Positions 24,514 through 38,600 of a DNA stretch of 64,000 nt are shown here, one piece after another. Every line of letters starts with the position of its first letter. Position 1 is the stretch's first letter. The notes beneath the pieces are model-generated. The model made no database searches and was not told the DNA's origin. It saw only the letters and a program-made list of their open reading frames with translations. The position numbers were made by a program, and so were the translations under genes. This stretch comes from Trema orientale (taxonomy: Eukaryota > Streptophyta > Magnoliopsida > Rosales > Cannabaceae), in assembly GCA_002914845.1 (NCBI GenBank), contig JXTC01000624.1:21325-85324 (forward strand). Direction: 5' to 3'.

Positions 24514-26136
24514 ACCTTATTTATTAAAAGATGGGCTTCTAAATTGATAAGTACGACTCTAGTAATCATGAATTTACTTTGTCCAAATTTTATATGAAAG
24601 AACGGTGTACTTAGCCTTGATAAGATTGATTATATAGATGTTTCACTATTAATTGTGAAAAAATACTAGAGGACTTACATTAATACATACAATTATGCTA
24701 CTCAGTTTATGTCACTAAAAATCTTTTTTTCATAATAAGAGGATGCATTAAAAAGCTGCGAAAGCAGCAAGAGCGAACAAAAGAGGGTTGGTAAAAGCTA
24801 GACCACCAAAAAAAGGAAAAGATGTTAGTGATGACATTATTTTTTATGACAGTTTTTTTCACTAAAAGCTTAAACCAAAATGATGTTAGTGATGACATGA
24901 TTTTTGATGACACGACTTTAAATAATGTAGTATTATTTTGAGATAAAGTGAGATTTAAGGTTGTATCATATCATATAGTACATATTTTTGAGAAAAAATC
25001 TGAGTGTCCCTAACATTAAGCTAATCCATAATCTATGTAGTCTGTTTGGGTTTTATATTACACATATGTATAGAGTGAGTACTAATTTTAGTCGATACTT
25101 ATTATCAGATATAAAACCAATTTCACCAGGCTTCTGAATATGAAATAGTGAAGTTATATATATATATATATAGATATATCCACGAACTATAACTCTGTTT
25201 TAAAGACTAATCTAAAAGCTTGACCAATATAATATAGCACGATGGAATAAGAAAAAGAAGTAACTTTCTTGGAGATGAGTTAACTATAACAAAATAAAAT
25301 TGAAGTGTTTTAATTATTTTGAGTTTAATAAGCCCCTAAACCCTATATGCATATGTCTATGAAATAGAAATTACATGTTTATAGACATGCTCGTGTATAA
25401 TTTCTAAATGAATTTGAACTACAATTTCCAGCAAAAGTAGTATAAAAAAATATTTGTACTTTTGACTAAATATCGTGCATAATTAATAGATATCTTAATT
25501 AAGTAGAGCCCATTACTATTAACGACTGATCCGTCCATTTGACAAACAAGTGGACGAACGTGGTCTCTCTTTATCTATTGAAATAAGGTAGCTTCTTTGC
25601 AGCTACTCATAGTTAATGACTCATACCGAGCATTAGTGGTGAAGGAAGGCTCTTGGTATAGCTATATCCGTTTTTTCCAATACCTATTTAAAGAGATTTA
25701 TTATACATCTGCTATCGGAATACGACTCAAGATTATTATTAATGTTTCTTTTTGATATATACATATATATAACTTATTTGTGTATTATGTGTGCATATAT
25801 ATATATATATGTATATTGATGTTATATGTATATATGGATGTACATAATATATATATTACTACTTGCTAGGTCGATCGTACATGGTTATGTGTATCAATAA
25901 TTAACTACATTGGGATCATGATCCTGCACTCGTTTTAATCTGACTCTAAATTAATTGTGATAACAATCTAGCTAGTAGGTAACGACATTGATAATTCAAC
26001 AATTTGAATAATATTATGTTATCGATGCTAACATGTTTAACGGAAGTCTGGTTAAGAATGCTCACAAGTAAGATTGAAAGTACTATAAAAGTGTACATAA
26101 TATATAAATATATATATATGGATATATATATATATA
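24514..26136. other. AT-rich gene-free DNA
   Basis: A GATGTTAGTGATGACAT phrase occurs twice (about 24823, 24881), possibly a transposon relic. TA-rich tracts near 25790-25850. Confidence 0.5.
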
Positions 26137-26381
26137 GTTGCCAATTCAGTAGGTATTATTTTTTACCAATGTATAAGTATTTTTTTCTACCCGTTGAATT
26201 ATCATTTAATATTAATCTAACGACTATAATAATATGCATGAAATTAAAGACGTGCATTATTAATGTTATTTCTCTTTTTTACTTTTTATTATAAAAAATG
26301 TGCATTATAAATTTTAATTGACCAAAATGATATCTATGTATAAGTAAAAAAAAAAAAAAAATACCTATTGAATTGGTGCCC
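26137..26381. mobile_element. MITE family B, copy 2
   Basis: Same ends as copy 1 (GTTGCCAATTCAGTAGGTAT and, inverted, GGGCACCAATTCAATAGG) and the same interior word TTTTTACTTTTTATTATAAAAA. It sits in a TA-repeat tract, so the target duplication is ambiguous. Confidence 0.75.
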
Positions 26382-27039
26382 TATATGTATATATGTATGT
26401 ATGAACTCTATAAAGATGATCTTGAGCGACTTAAGTACTAAGAGTCTGAAGAATATTAGTCAAATTTGTGCAGAACTAGAACCGACGGTTGAAGAAAAGA
26501 AATCATAAGCTGTTGGAGGAAAAAGTTTGAAAACATAAATTAAGAGATAAGCTAAGCTAAGTTATTAATTGTGAAAACTCGTTCTTACCTAATTATAAGC
26601 ACGCAAAAGCCAAAATCTGATATAGGGCTCTTGAAAAAAAAAAAAGAAAAAAAAAAAGAAGAAAAAAACTGATATGATATCGGCTATGAATAAGCTTTTC
26701 ATTTCATTATTTATTTATTTATTTATATTTCTGTGTCTCTTCTCTTCCCAACTTTTCTCCCTCTTAAAGCCAAGCCAACTATTAATTAATGCACCAAAGT
26801 AAACTTGTTTACGTGCTTCAAGCAGAAAAAGAACATGTTTTCCACTTTTCTCTTGGGAAAATCCCCTCTTATACCAATCATTGAAAAATTATCGAAAGAA
26901 GTGGATATTAAAAACAAGCATTAAAAAATCATCACACGAAGAACTGAATATTTTATGATGTGGTTCGTGAAATTGCCGATGTCCACATATATTATATTGA
27001 GATTTATATGTAAGGGTTGTATGTGAAAAAATAATTTAA

Positions 27040-27326
27040 AATATAGTGTTTCTGTAAATTTAACATCATTTTTTGGTTTGTACATAATTATATTTTTATA
27101 CTTCAAATTTCTATAAATTTGTATCTTCTGTATATAAATTAAGCAGAATTGAGGATATCTTATTTATGCTGATTGACACAAAAATTATTAAAAATAACTT
27201 AAAATAGTTAGCAAAAATCCCTCAATTTATATACAGAAAACATAAATTTGTAGAGATTTAAAATGTAGAAATATAATTTTGTATAAGCCAAAACACAAGG
27301 TTAAAATTACAGAAAGGTCACAATTC
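27040..27326. mobile_element. Foldback element (family J)
   Basis: Arms of about 100 bp: left TTCTGTAAATTTAAC, ATAATTATATTTTTATACTT, TTCTGTATATAAATT; right the inverse (27220-27326). Non-coding. Confidence 0.72.
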
Positions 27327-27563
27327 AGATATATATATATTTCTTTTTTACAATTATCCCTATGTCTTTTTTAATAATTTTTTTCAATTGGCTAATAGAG
27401 ATGCAGTTATCCCTATATGTAAATATGAATATTAGAACCTACAAACCCAATACACCAACAAACCTAATACTTCTATTGATCCTTGGGTGTCTTTTTTCAC
27501 TTCTCCCGAACTAACATTTCATATACCCTCAAAACCCTCACATTTCTCTTCATATTTTTTAAC

Positions 27564-27731
27564 GAGCAATGGTATGGGATACCAATTGCTCGACACCACA
27601 ATGATGTATCAGTCTATTATTGGTGATTCTAATTAATAAAGTAGGTCCCACATGGGCCATACCTAAATATATAATTATAATTAGCCAGTAATAGATTGAT
27701 ACATTGCAATAGCTCTATGTCATTATTCTTT
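27564..27731. mobile_element. MITE family D, copy 2
   Basis: 168 bp relative of copy 1: GAGCAATGGTATGGGATACC, CACCACAATGATGTATCAGT, then the inverse TTGATACATTGCAATAGC. A half copy of the same family may lie at 11143-11205 (TGTGGTGTTGGGCACC ... TAGCATTACTC). Confidence 0.7.
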
Positions 27732-29530
27732 TTCAACTCATCAGATATAATAACCCTTAGCCTAAGTAAGCCACATATTTATAGTCATATCTTAAGACAA
27801 TTAACTTACCCCAAATTTAAATTCATAATGAGTCAAGTTAACTATACCAAAGCTCTACATAAATGTTGACCTCATTTTTTTTCCAAAGGGAAAACATTGA
27901 GCTAAACAATATCACAAAAAAGTCACCATTATCTAGTCAGTGTGCACTAGCTTTATTTGAAACGTTACCTATACAAAATTCAAATTAGAAATCTCAACTC
28001 AATTATAGATATTAACTAAGGTGACGAATAAAATACAAGGTTATATATTTTACCAATTGATTAAAAATAACAACTCATTTATGGTATAAGTTTAGAATTA
28101 AAAAACTTAGTAGAATAGTTGGATCGGTCCTAATTCCTAACATCAAAGGTAAGTGACTGACATTGCTCAAACATCAGCTGTATATACGAAATTAAAGTCA
28201 ATTATTAATTAACTCAGCCTTCTTGATAGTATGATTGGATGAAAGTTTTCATTTATTATAGCAAAAAGCTCTAATATACATGCCATATGTGTGCCTATAT
28301 ATGTCCCTATTTATATTGAAGGGCTTGGTTTATATATGCGACATTTACAAGCTGATCGACTTGTTCGCTCTCTCCTTAGCGATGTCGGATAGGTCATTAA
28401 TTTATAAGTAGTAAAATAATCGATCAATATCCAAAGACATCATAAAGGAAATTCACTCTAACTCTCATGGCACTTGTGAAATTGGCAATCATGTGGGACA
28501 AATTAATTTCTTATTATATTGAAGGGTTTCTCTCTCTCTCTCTCTCTCTCTGGTAGGAAAAATTTGTGTATTTGTTAATTAGTAGAGGATCAAAAATGGT
28601 TAAAGATGTTTAAAGTTAACCAACCAAAACTTGATCATGATGACGATGGTATATAGCTAGCCAGCCATACTATATACACATACATATATATATATACACA
28701 CGTATGTAATACATAGATATAAGTAGGCCGCAGTCACCGTGTGGGTTTAATAAACAACATGTCTTTAAGACCTTAACGGATTTGATGGTCCATAATTCAT
28801 AAATAAATGGTTTATATATATAGGTATACGCAATTATACATATATATATGTATGTATATGAACAGCTATATAGTTTAGTTGAATTTTTATTTTTTAAGTA
28901 TGATGTTGACTGCGATAAATATTCTGCCATATATCACATTGGCATATGAAGTACGACGACCTTACCTAAGTACACAAATTTTATTAAATTCTCTTCGCCT
29001 TGTCATATTCACTGCTAGTACATACGATATAGTAGAGCATGTGAAAGTGTACGTAGCCATCTTCTTTCACCAGATGTGAGGATAAAATTCATTGAGGGAG
29101 CTTATACACTTCTCGATCGTTTCCTGTATATAACTGGTATATATACAAATGAACATTATCAATACTCTTACAATAATCTAATATAAGCTACATCTTTTTA
29201 AAAATTTATGACGCAAGCCGTACGTAAAATAAATACTCATTTAAAAAAAAAAATCACGACTGCCTTGTGTTTCAAAGGCATACAATGAAACTTTTGCGTT
29301 ACACACTATTTAATTTCATTTTTCTCGAGCAGTATAGGTTCATATCTTACCACAAAAAAAAAAAAAAAAAAAAAAAAGAGTACGCTTTTATTATTTGGTA
29401 CCGTATGGCATTGTAACAAAAGCCATACCTACCATACCAATTACCAAAGAAAAAGTGGAAACTTTGCGCGTCTTGGTAGTTGATAGTTGATATATACCAG
29501 TGCAGAATGAAGGAACAAGACGTGCATATA
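27732..29530. other. AT-rich gene-free DNA
   Basis: No gene. TC microsatellite at 28529 and scattered short TA tracts. Confidence 0.6.
28529..28551. repeat. TC microsatellite
   Basis: Eleven and a half TC units in gene-free DNA. Confidence 0.95.
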
Positions 29531-30133
29531 GGCAACCCTATAGGACACTAATCTAGTAATTTTTTTTTTTTTTTTACCTATACATAGGTATTAATTTGAC
29601 CAATGAAAAGAAGTGCATCATTAATTTAATTTCTCTTACTTACTTTTTATTATAAAAAAATGGGTATGACAAATTTTAATTGGCTTAAACGATACTTATG
29701 TATAGGTAAAAAAAAAAAAGGGAAAAGTTCTTGAATTTTCATTTTTAAAACTATATTTTCATAAATACCCGTTTTTTGTTTTTATTTCAAAAATACCTGT
29801 TTTTATACTTTTTTTTAGAGAAATATAGACTACCACTGTTTTACACATGAAATATATACGGTGATTTACATTTCATAAATAAAAATTATACTAAAAATTG
29901 ACACACATTTTAAAATGTATACCGTTTATATTTTACACATTTTATCTCATGGATAAAATTTACATTGTAAATATAATCTCCTCATATTTTGCATATGAAA
30001 TATGGACCATAAAAATGGGTATTTTTGAAAAAAAAAATTAAAAACGAGTATTTATAAAATAAATTTTAGAAAGTAAGTATTAGGCATAAATTTCAAAAAA
30101 AAAAAAAAAAAAACTTATTGAATTGGTAGCCAT
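29531..30133. mobile_element. MITE family B, copy 3, interrupted by another element
   Basis: Left part 29531-29719 and right part about 30095-30133 match family B (ACTTTTTATTATAAAAA, TATGTATAGGTAAAA, then ACTTATTGAATTGGTAGCCA). Between them lies a foldback element (29720-30094), so copy 3 is the older of the two. The left end is diverged. Confidence 0.65.
29720..30094. mobile_element. Foldback element (family C) nested in MITE B copy 3
   Basis: About 375 bp. The left arm (CATTTTTAAAACTATATTTT, ATAAATACCCG, TTTCAAAAATACCTG) pairs with the inverted right arm (30000-30094). The A-run on each side hides any target duplication. Confidence 0.7.
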
Positions 30134-30307
30134 AGTGAGATTCAACACGCTAGAACTATAATTGGGAATTTGAGCCACACAATGATGAAGCGAAATATTG
30201 GCAATAGTTTATACGTGTGTATATGATTGAGTGGCTTGCTCATGATTTCGAAATAAATCGGAAATATCTTTTGATTAAGTTTGTACGTACGTATCCATCA
30301 TGTTTGG

Positions 30308-30477
30308 AGCCAACTGGGGCTAGCTCAGTTGGTCCAAGGCTTGAGGGATGTGTGTGTGAGTTTGGGGGGTCAGGGGTTTAAACCTTGGTAGAATGTGTGT
30401 GTGTTATTTTCCTTTAAATTTGTAGTAAGCGGTGGTCATTAGTTAAGCCCCACCTTTAAAAAAAAAATAAAAAAAAT
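30308..30477 (+). mobile_element. tRNA-derived SINE, copy 2
   Basis: Head AGCCAACTGGGGCTAGCTCA, A box TAGCTCAGTTGG, B-box-like GGTTTAAACC, the same GTGTGTGTG stretch and the same 3' end AGTTAAGCCCCACCTTTAA plus A-run. Aligns over its full length with copy 1. A TTTGTACRTACGTA word lies on both sides, but 14 bases away from the left end, so the target duplication is unsure. Confidence 0.85.
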
Positions 30478-32480
30478 TTGTACATACGTAGTTTGATTAA
30501 GTTTATTTAGATTTTTAAAGTAAAACACTGTATAATCTTAATTATACCATATCAGCAAGTAGAACAGACAATTTTTTTTTTTTGTTGAATTTCCTCCAAC
30601 CAAATTTGTTGCTTGCTAATAATTAAAGCTACTGGCAGATTTAGTGAATCTGTCAGTTTGTTTGCATCCCGATGTTTTTTTTTTCGGAAAAAAAAGATCT
30701 GGTAAAAAGTATATCTACTTTTTATAAAAAAAAATGTTTCTAATTTCCTTCCAAAGAAAAAAAAAAAGTTTCTAATTAGCAATTACATAATATTGAAATT
30801 AATTTTCAGATCTATGTCATTTTTTGTATATTTGTATTTATATCTTTTATGAAAAAAAAACTTATGTATTGAATACTTAATACAAAGTTGATATTATGAC
30901 TCACAATAATTGATATATTGGTATGAAATTCATACACTGATGCAACAAAATTGATATATAAAACATGTCCAATTCAATTTATGGATTGTTTATCTTAGAC
31001 TATAACCACTACACATATAATCAACGAAACAAGAGACTTAATTAAACACAATAATTTATATACCTAAGAGAAAAGCATAGAGAAATATAGTTCGACGAAT
31101 CAAATTCGTGTTTTCTTCTTATTTCTTCATATGCTTTGACATAAAATCTTGTGTTTTCTTCAGAAAAATTTGTTAATGTGCTTGAATTGATTTAGTTGTA
31201 AAATCAAAGAAGATTAAGCAAAGTGAAAAAATTCCAAAGAGTAGTTTGGTGCAATTCCAACCCCTGAACCTGTTTAGATGAATTGGCAATGTTGGTTTGA
31301 CATAATTATAACAATCGAAGTGCTAACAAATTTTTCTAATTTAGAACAGAATTTAACTGAAAACTCAATATCTTTTTGATAAACTCGGCTATTTTTAATA
31401 GTATTTAGAAAAACAGTCATTTCTTAAACTTGGACCCAAAAGTCAGCCATTCGGCTAAGAAGCCCATGAAAAAGATTAATAGCCTAATGGAAGCCCAAAG
31501 TACGTAGTATTTTTTTTTTCCATTTTATAGTTATAGAGATTACCAAAAAAAAAAAAAAAAAAAATTATATTGTTATAGAGAATTTTCTTCTTTTTATTTC
31601 CTTGATAATTTTGATATGACTAATAATTGAGGCAGCCTGGTAATAATTCCTCTTTGATCATTTAACCAAAGATCTTGGATATAATACTTTTTTCTAAACA
31701 AATCTTGTGTAGTTTCACTAGTTCGATCATAAATGTACTAATTTCATAGAAGTTATTAAGAAAGTGGAGAAAAGTGTTTTGCGTTTAAAATGTTCAACTG
31801 TCAAAAAATGAACTACAAATGCTCCAAGTTTTTACACAGTGCAATTACCATAATTTAAAATACTCCTCCATTCATCTTCACTGGAAAAAACAATAATCTT
31901 TTCATGGAGCTATACTAAATGTAGGATTATAATTTCAAGTTTTTGTAGATTCCTGTACATCTTATTATGCTTATGAGAAACAAGTCATAAGAGTAAAGAG
32001 GACTGGTGTTGAATCACAAAATATTGAATTAAGGATAAAAAAAAATTCAAAGATAGGATTTGCAATAATTTGAGATCAAATATTAACAAAGAGAGATATT
32101 GAGCTAGAGAGAGTGGATGGATAAGCACACGAGGAAGTTTAGGAAACTTTATGATGCAGTTAGTAAAAATATTAATAACTTTAAGCTATATAGCAATAAA
32201 TCCGGATAAGTTCACTTTAGAAAGTATATATGTTTGGCGAAAATAGTATAAAGGATGGGTTTAAAAAATAATCACCTAAGACTTAGGCTGCACTAAATTA
32301 TTACATCTGAAAATACAACTCTATTTTGCTAATCTTGTAGTAATTTTCATTTCTATATTATGAACTGGGTGATTCACAATGCAGACATGAAGAAAAATTC
32401 TACATACTCTGTCATAATATACATGGATTATTTTATATGATAAACAAATAAAAGCCGGGGAAAAAATAAAAGTCGAAAGG
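30478..32480. other. Intergenic DNA downstream of CNGC
   Basis: Holds the CNGC 3' UTR in its right part (minus strand, end not determined). No other gene seen. Confidence 0.6.
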
Positions 32481-32601
32481 TCACTTGCTTGGAGATTGAA
32501 TAGACTGAGAGGTATCTGCTCGGTTAAGACGTTTTCTCCGGTATCTCCATGCTACTTGGATGCGCATTGCTGCGATGCTTCTCCAGTAGCGTGATTCATA
32601 C
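32481..32601 (-). CDS. CNGC20-like: CNGC exon 12: IQ motif and C-terminus
   Basis: 121 bases including the stop TGA at 32483-32481. It encodes [12 protein letters not shown], then the calmodulin-binding IQ motif [12 protein letters not shown], then a short serine-rich tail. The acceptor is TTTCATAG. I did not find a strong AATAAA just downstream; AATAAT-like words lie within about 60 bases of the stop. Confidence 0.92.
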
Positions 32602-35600
32602 CTATGAAATGTTGTCGGACAACGGGGATATTTAAAGAACAAATAAAAATTACTGACGAACTATTTTTCATGATAAGTAGTATATGATGATGGCTAGAGA
32701 TTTTATGCAATGTTCTAACAATAAGAGAGGACTTTGCTAAAGTTTATTCATCGTGGAACTTCAAGCTCCATTATTTGTATTTTGGTTCGAGATTTGAAGG
32801 CTTGATGTAGTAATATGGTATAGCAATGATTCCCCTAACTAGATCAGAAAATAATAACTGATTTGATATGCTGTTAATAAGTATCTCATATGTGAAAGTA
32901 GAACTCAGATGGAAAGCACTTAGATTGTGTTTTCAGATGAATGGGAACATATTCAGCAAAATAACACTCAGTGAGGAGTACCATTGTTGTTTGAGCCCTT
33001 GAAATTAACAAGCTAAAATTGAAAGAAAAGGCCAAGTGAAAACTTTTAGAAGGTGTTATTTCGCCGTGAAGCAGGGGAAATAAGAAACAGCATTGCTAGA
33101 TTACCATCTTCGACTATAATTCGGATGTAAATGCACGAAAAAAAAAAAAAAAGGAAAAGGCACCTGATGGCTCCTTGAACACGTGGATTTCGCAATAGCC
33201 TTGAGTAGAGACTGGTAACTTCTTCGAGATCAGCAGCTCGGAGTGAGAATGCTTCTACGTTTGTCAAACACTCCACCATTCTGTTGCTTATCAATCTCTT
33301 TCCCGGAATCCTAATCTTTTTCAAATCTACAATATAATAAAATGCACACTTAAATAATAATACTATTGAATCTATAGTTCACACTGCTTACTGACTATTG
33401 CAAGTCAATCAAGACCTTGTACAGTTACCACTTATCGAACTGATGATACCTCACCTTTGTTTATTGAAGAGTGCTCAAGACACCATGTGAGTAGTTCCTC
33501 CCCGCAAACGTCCCCTTCCGATAAGGCATCATTAATCCCATTTTCTCCGACAGTCACCATTTTTCCACGGACTAAAAAAGTCATCTTCTCAACTAGACCA
33601 CCATAATACAAAACTTTGCTTCCTTTGATGTACGTCGTTTGCTTAAGTTTTTCGCAAATGGCATCTATAATAGGATCATCCATGAGGGCAAATATTCGAA
33701 CCTACAACAATTTTTTTAAACTGTCAGAAACAGAATATGTATAACGTGTTCATGCAAGGTAAAAGACTGTAAACCATTAGATCATCATTTAGGCCGACAA
33801 TGTTACACAAGTGCAAATTTATGAAAACTAATGAGCTTGAATGTAAGTGACACGTAGTCCGTTTACTAGATATTATCATTAAAAAACTAATAGTCAAGCA
33901 CCATAACCAATGTTCTGGAAAACGGGTTCAGTCTATCTATTGCATTATGTGCTCTCATGATACGAAAGAATGCTGGAATTCTAGCAGAATTTATTAAGCT
34001 CTGGGAAACAGTTAAATAATGAAAACACAGTTAATATTTAACCTGATTAGCATAAGACCGTAATGACAACTTAAGGATCTAGTTCCATGAACTCCTCTAG
34101 TGGAAATAGATTTGTCCAAAACCAACATGAGTCTTTTCTTTACATCACTATACCATTATTATCAACATGAGTTGACAGCCAGATTCAGCTTTACTTACTA
34201 ATCATCAATCAGGATTACCAGCTAAGTATTAAAACTTAGTTTTCCTTTTTAACTCAGCTTTCCACACTGGCTTAGAAAACTTAATGCATGATAAATTACG
34301 TGATAAATGTTAATGCATAGACACTGTCACAAGTTTCTTAAAAAAGTAAATTTTGCAGAATGTTATCTCTGGATACTGATGGGAGAATCCAGTAGAAAAG
34401 TCAAGTCCCGTCCCTTCCCCCCCCCCCGAAAAAAAAAAAGACTTAAGCTAGAAGGATTTTGAATAACAGATAAGTTTTCACCCTAACTAGTATACATGGG
34501 ATACAGTGTACAGATGAAGAAAGTAGTTCTATAACGATGCTCACCTTCTTGATAAACTTGAAGAGATGGCGTCTTATATCTCTCTGAAGGTCTTCGGGCA
34601 AATTCTCTAAAAGCGTTTCCTCATTAACCCCTCTGGTGGCTGCCCAATTGTACCTTTCAGCATGCCGTACTCGCCTACATTGCAGATCAACAGTTAGTAA
34701 ATTTCACAACACAAATGTGACATGGTTGGCCATACATTTTAAGGCACATTACGAATTTATGACAACAGTAATTCCTCAGGAAAATGGTCCTAGTATATTT
34801 CTTTTTTTTTTCCCAGATAAGAAAGTGTCCTAGTATTTGACCCACGTTATCAAGTAGTAGTTGTAACAAAAACAATTCTTGAGCCCACAAATTACAAAAC
34901 ACACACAAGAAGAAAGTTTAACTGCCAAAGTAACAAGCAATTGGACTGCAGCAAGGAGTTCATTTAAGATTTCGTAGTCTGCATGGTGCATAAATGTATA
35001 GATAGACAATTATATTTTTCTTTTGCATGGCAGAGATTTAACATCCACTGGACTTGCTCTGCTTAAAGATAAACAATAATACGCACTCATTAAATTGATT
35101 GCAAAGACAAGGACTTTAACATAATACCTTCTAAGATCTTCTGGTAGACGCCGGTGGCTCATCCACTGCTCGACATCTCGACGACGTAGTGACATATCTA
35201 GCCTCCTGTACGGTCCACCAGAAAAACATGAAAATATTAAGCATACAATTCTTTTTGAAAATGATGGGAATTGAATGAAAGAAAAGATATATTATACTTA
35301 AAAATGGTTAACTAAATTTTCCAACCATAAAGCGAATACCCGTGCTCTATCTTTCGTGACACTAGCAGGCTGTTGCTATTTGGACAAAAACTTTATAGTT
35401 TGACCATCTAGTTTATAGGGCCTTATTTTCATTCATTTTTTTATAGTCTCTTCTATTCTTTTGATTAACAAAGTTACAAAATGAAACATTACGTCTTTGA
35501 GCTGATGATGTTTAGTAAGAAGTACCAATGAAATCAAAAAGAAAAAAAAAAAAAAAAAGAGATATAGGCTCTAAACAAATAGTCAAGCACAAATTTCAGT

Positions 35601-38600
35601 TAAACAGTAATAATCGAATAATTGGAAATAACTTCTACTCTACTGGATAGCTGAACAAAGATTCTTGTCCAAACTATCGACATTTACAAATATGTATTGA
35701 CTTTTTTTCTGAAAAGTTGGTCTGATTTATTCTTTTACCCAATTTTCGACACACCAATTGTTGCTTCATCTCTTTTGTAGGGATAGGCTTGTAAATATCA
35801 TAAGTGCAATACAGTTGGCAGGTGTTTCTTTACCATGCTTGCAAACAATGCTTGCTGGCTACCTAGTTCCTTACTTGACTTTTAAGGTCTCTTAAAGTAG
35901 AAAAGTTAATACTTTCCTCTTCCTCTTTGTCACCTGATTTACAACTTGAAGTGAAACCACAGGGCAGACAGATAGAAAAAGAGTTTCAAGGATTCTTAGG
36001 TAATTGAGGATATTAAAGACTGACGACTTCGTCTAAGGTTAACCAAATTAATGGCTCTCTTCCGGTAACGAAATTAGAAACAAGCAATGAAGTCTGTGTA
36101 AAAGACAAAATTTTCAGGGTTATACTGGTAGCAAATGAAGTTTCACACAATTATCTTTTAAGAAACAATTTGGAATGGAGTAAAGTTCACCAAACTGTTG
36201 CGTGGTGGTACATTTATGCAAAAAGTGTATACTTTCAAGCTTCATAAATAAAAAAGAAAAGATCTCTGCTTAACCTTGCAGAGTTGGAAGGCATAACTAG
36301 AATATTGAGCAACTGATGGTTCCTCTAACCAACCTTTTGTTCAATTTGCAACGAAAGAGTTCTTTCAAGAAAATATTCCTACAAAAGGGATCCATCTAGA
36401 AGTCTATTTGTGTTACAAACCATCACAAACCCAACAAAATATCCCAATTATCTAGTCTTTTTGCATGTATAAGCATTTCGTACCTTTTTCCAAGAGCTTG
36501 GAGAAAGTTCTGCATATTTCCAATGAGAAGAGCAAAAAGTAAGAGGCCTAGTCCAATAATCGCCATTGTAAAAATAACTTCCCAAACGAAATAGCTCGGA
36601 GTTTGATTTCCAGCCAGAGTACTGATTTGCTTCATCAAAATATTCAAACAAATATTTTGTCAGTAGAGGATATAATCAATCTAGTGCAGTTACTTTCAAT
36701 CAGTCTCATTAAAGAAACCAATCCTTTTACAGGTGGGAAAGCTAAAACATAAACTTCTATGACAATTTAACATATTTAGGGATTGGTTTGTGATTGCACT
36801 CAAATTTAATCTGAAGAAAATAAATAAATAAAACTGAAAAAATTTTAGTGACCTTCACATACAAAGAGGATAGATGAGTTACAGATCAAGATCCAAGGGA
36901 TATGATAGATCCACAACCAAAAAGCATAAAATTTCTCCGTATGGTCTTAACAGACATCTTGGAGTCAGGACAACCTTTTTTTTTTTTTTTTTTCATCTTC
37001 TTTTGGATAAGTAACAAAAACTTCCTCTTCTTTATGTACCTCTGTTTTGATTCAAGGAGTCAACTACTGTGCCATTCTCTTTCTCTGTCTTCTTGCATTG
37101 TTCAGAATCACCAATACCATACTGAAATTTCACTTTTTCACTTCATTGTCCCATCTAGAACCATAATTATCTAGAAAGTAGACAAAATTTTAATGGAATC
37201 ACGATATTGGTCTAACATAATTGGGGCAGCTAATTATTAGTTTGTGAACTTGGTTTTGGTCAAGTTTCTTGAGTATTTTCCTGTTGTCATTATTACACTG
37301 CTTACATTGGCTTTACAATGGTACCGATTCACAATTCAGCTTTTACATAGCGTCTGGCAGTTATATTTAACTTTCCCTTTGAATTTATTTCTCGAGATCT
37401 TCTTTGTTTTTCATCTTCTCGTTTCAATTCGACATTAAAATCACTTCTCGGAATAGAGTAAAGACTAGTGTGAACACATGTCAGTACTCAACAACAATAT
37501 CTGTTTCTGAATCATGAAAATAATGGATTAAAAGGTCTGTCTTTCTGATCTGTCAGAGGATTTCTGATCATCTATCTGTACTTTGTCCTCTATTGTTGTT
37601 CCTCAATCATATTATGCCAAAGGATTTCTGATCATCTATTCGAACTTTTTGATCTATTGTTGTTCTTCATTCATATTATGCCATTACTGTTTCGGAGATG
37701 AAAGAATGGACAGTTGATGACATGGCTAAATGGTAAACAGTACTCCCTCTCTCTCAAAAATACAAAATTAAAGGAGGAAACAAGGTGGTTAAGAAGTCCT
37801 CAACCAAAACAGAGAAACAAAAAAATCCATATAATAATGCAGCCAATCACAAGGAACTAAAATTTGAGTCAAAAGGAGGAGCTAAGGAGCCATCTTGTCA
37901 AAGTAAGGATGCTGCTATAAGCATTGTACAATATCCAGTTCAAAATGAAAACTAGATATATTGACCTGGATCAACATTCTTATCCATTTCGACCTCATTT
38001 TGTGATGATAAAGAAGACAGAGAGTGATGTCTTAATCAAAAGAGAAAGGAGTTGATTCCTATTTAACATTAAAAATTCTCTGAGTTCTTTAAGAACTACA
38101 CTTAGAAAGTTATGATAAAAGAGATAAGGGAAGCTAGTCAACATACAAAAAAAATGTATACTTCGTGAATTGAGTAGATGAACAACATAGAGAGATAAAT
38201 GGACAGATGGAAGATGTAAATAAAAATGATACCTGGAACCCCCAGAAGAGTGAAAAAATATATCGAGTGATTACACTTCTTTCTGTCGTTAGTCTCACAG
38301 CGTTCATATAGATTCCATAGGAAAAACCATCTTGAGTCAAGCAAGCAGTCGCATTAGGATTACTTGTCCAATTCTGCCTTGCACTCGAAAAGTCATCGCT
38401 GCCATGTCCACAGTCTATGAAATCGCATAGCTCGGGATCAGAGCTATGACAAGCATTTCGAAGACATTGGTTAACCCTCTAGGACATGAAAGAAGGGAAA
38501 TCAGCAGATAATTGAGCATCAATTTTCAGTTTCTACATTGAACAAAATAGAATCTCCATTTGCCAATTAAATCTAGACTTATGTAAGGAAGACACCATGC

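Noticed and set aside
30313-30400. Possible tRNA gene (TAGCTCAGTTGG, GGTTTAAACC)
   Set aside because: The spacing and the non-tRNA middle and tail do not make a cloverleaf, and a full-length relative exists at 19.8 kb. It is the head of a SINE.
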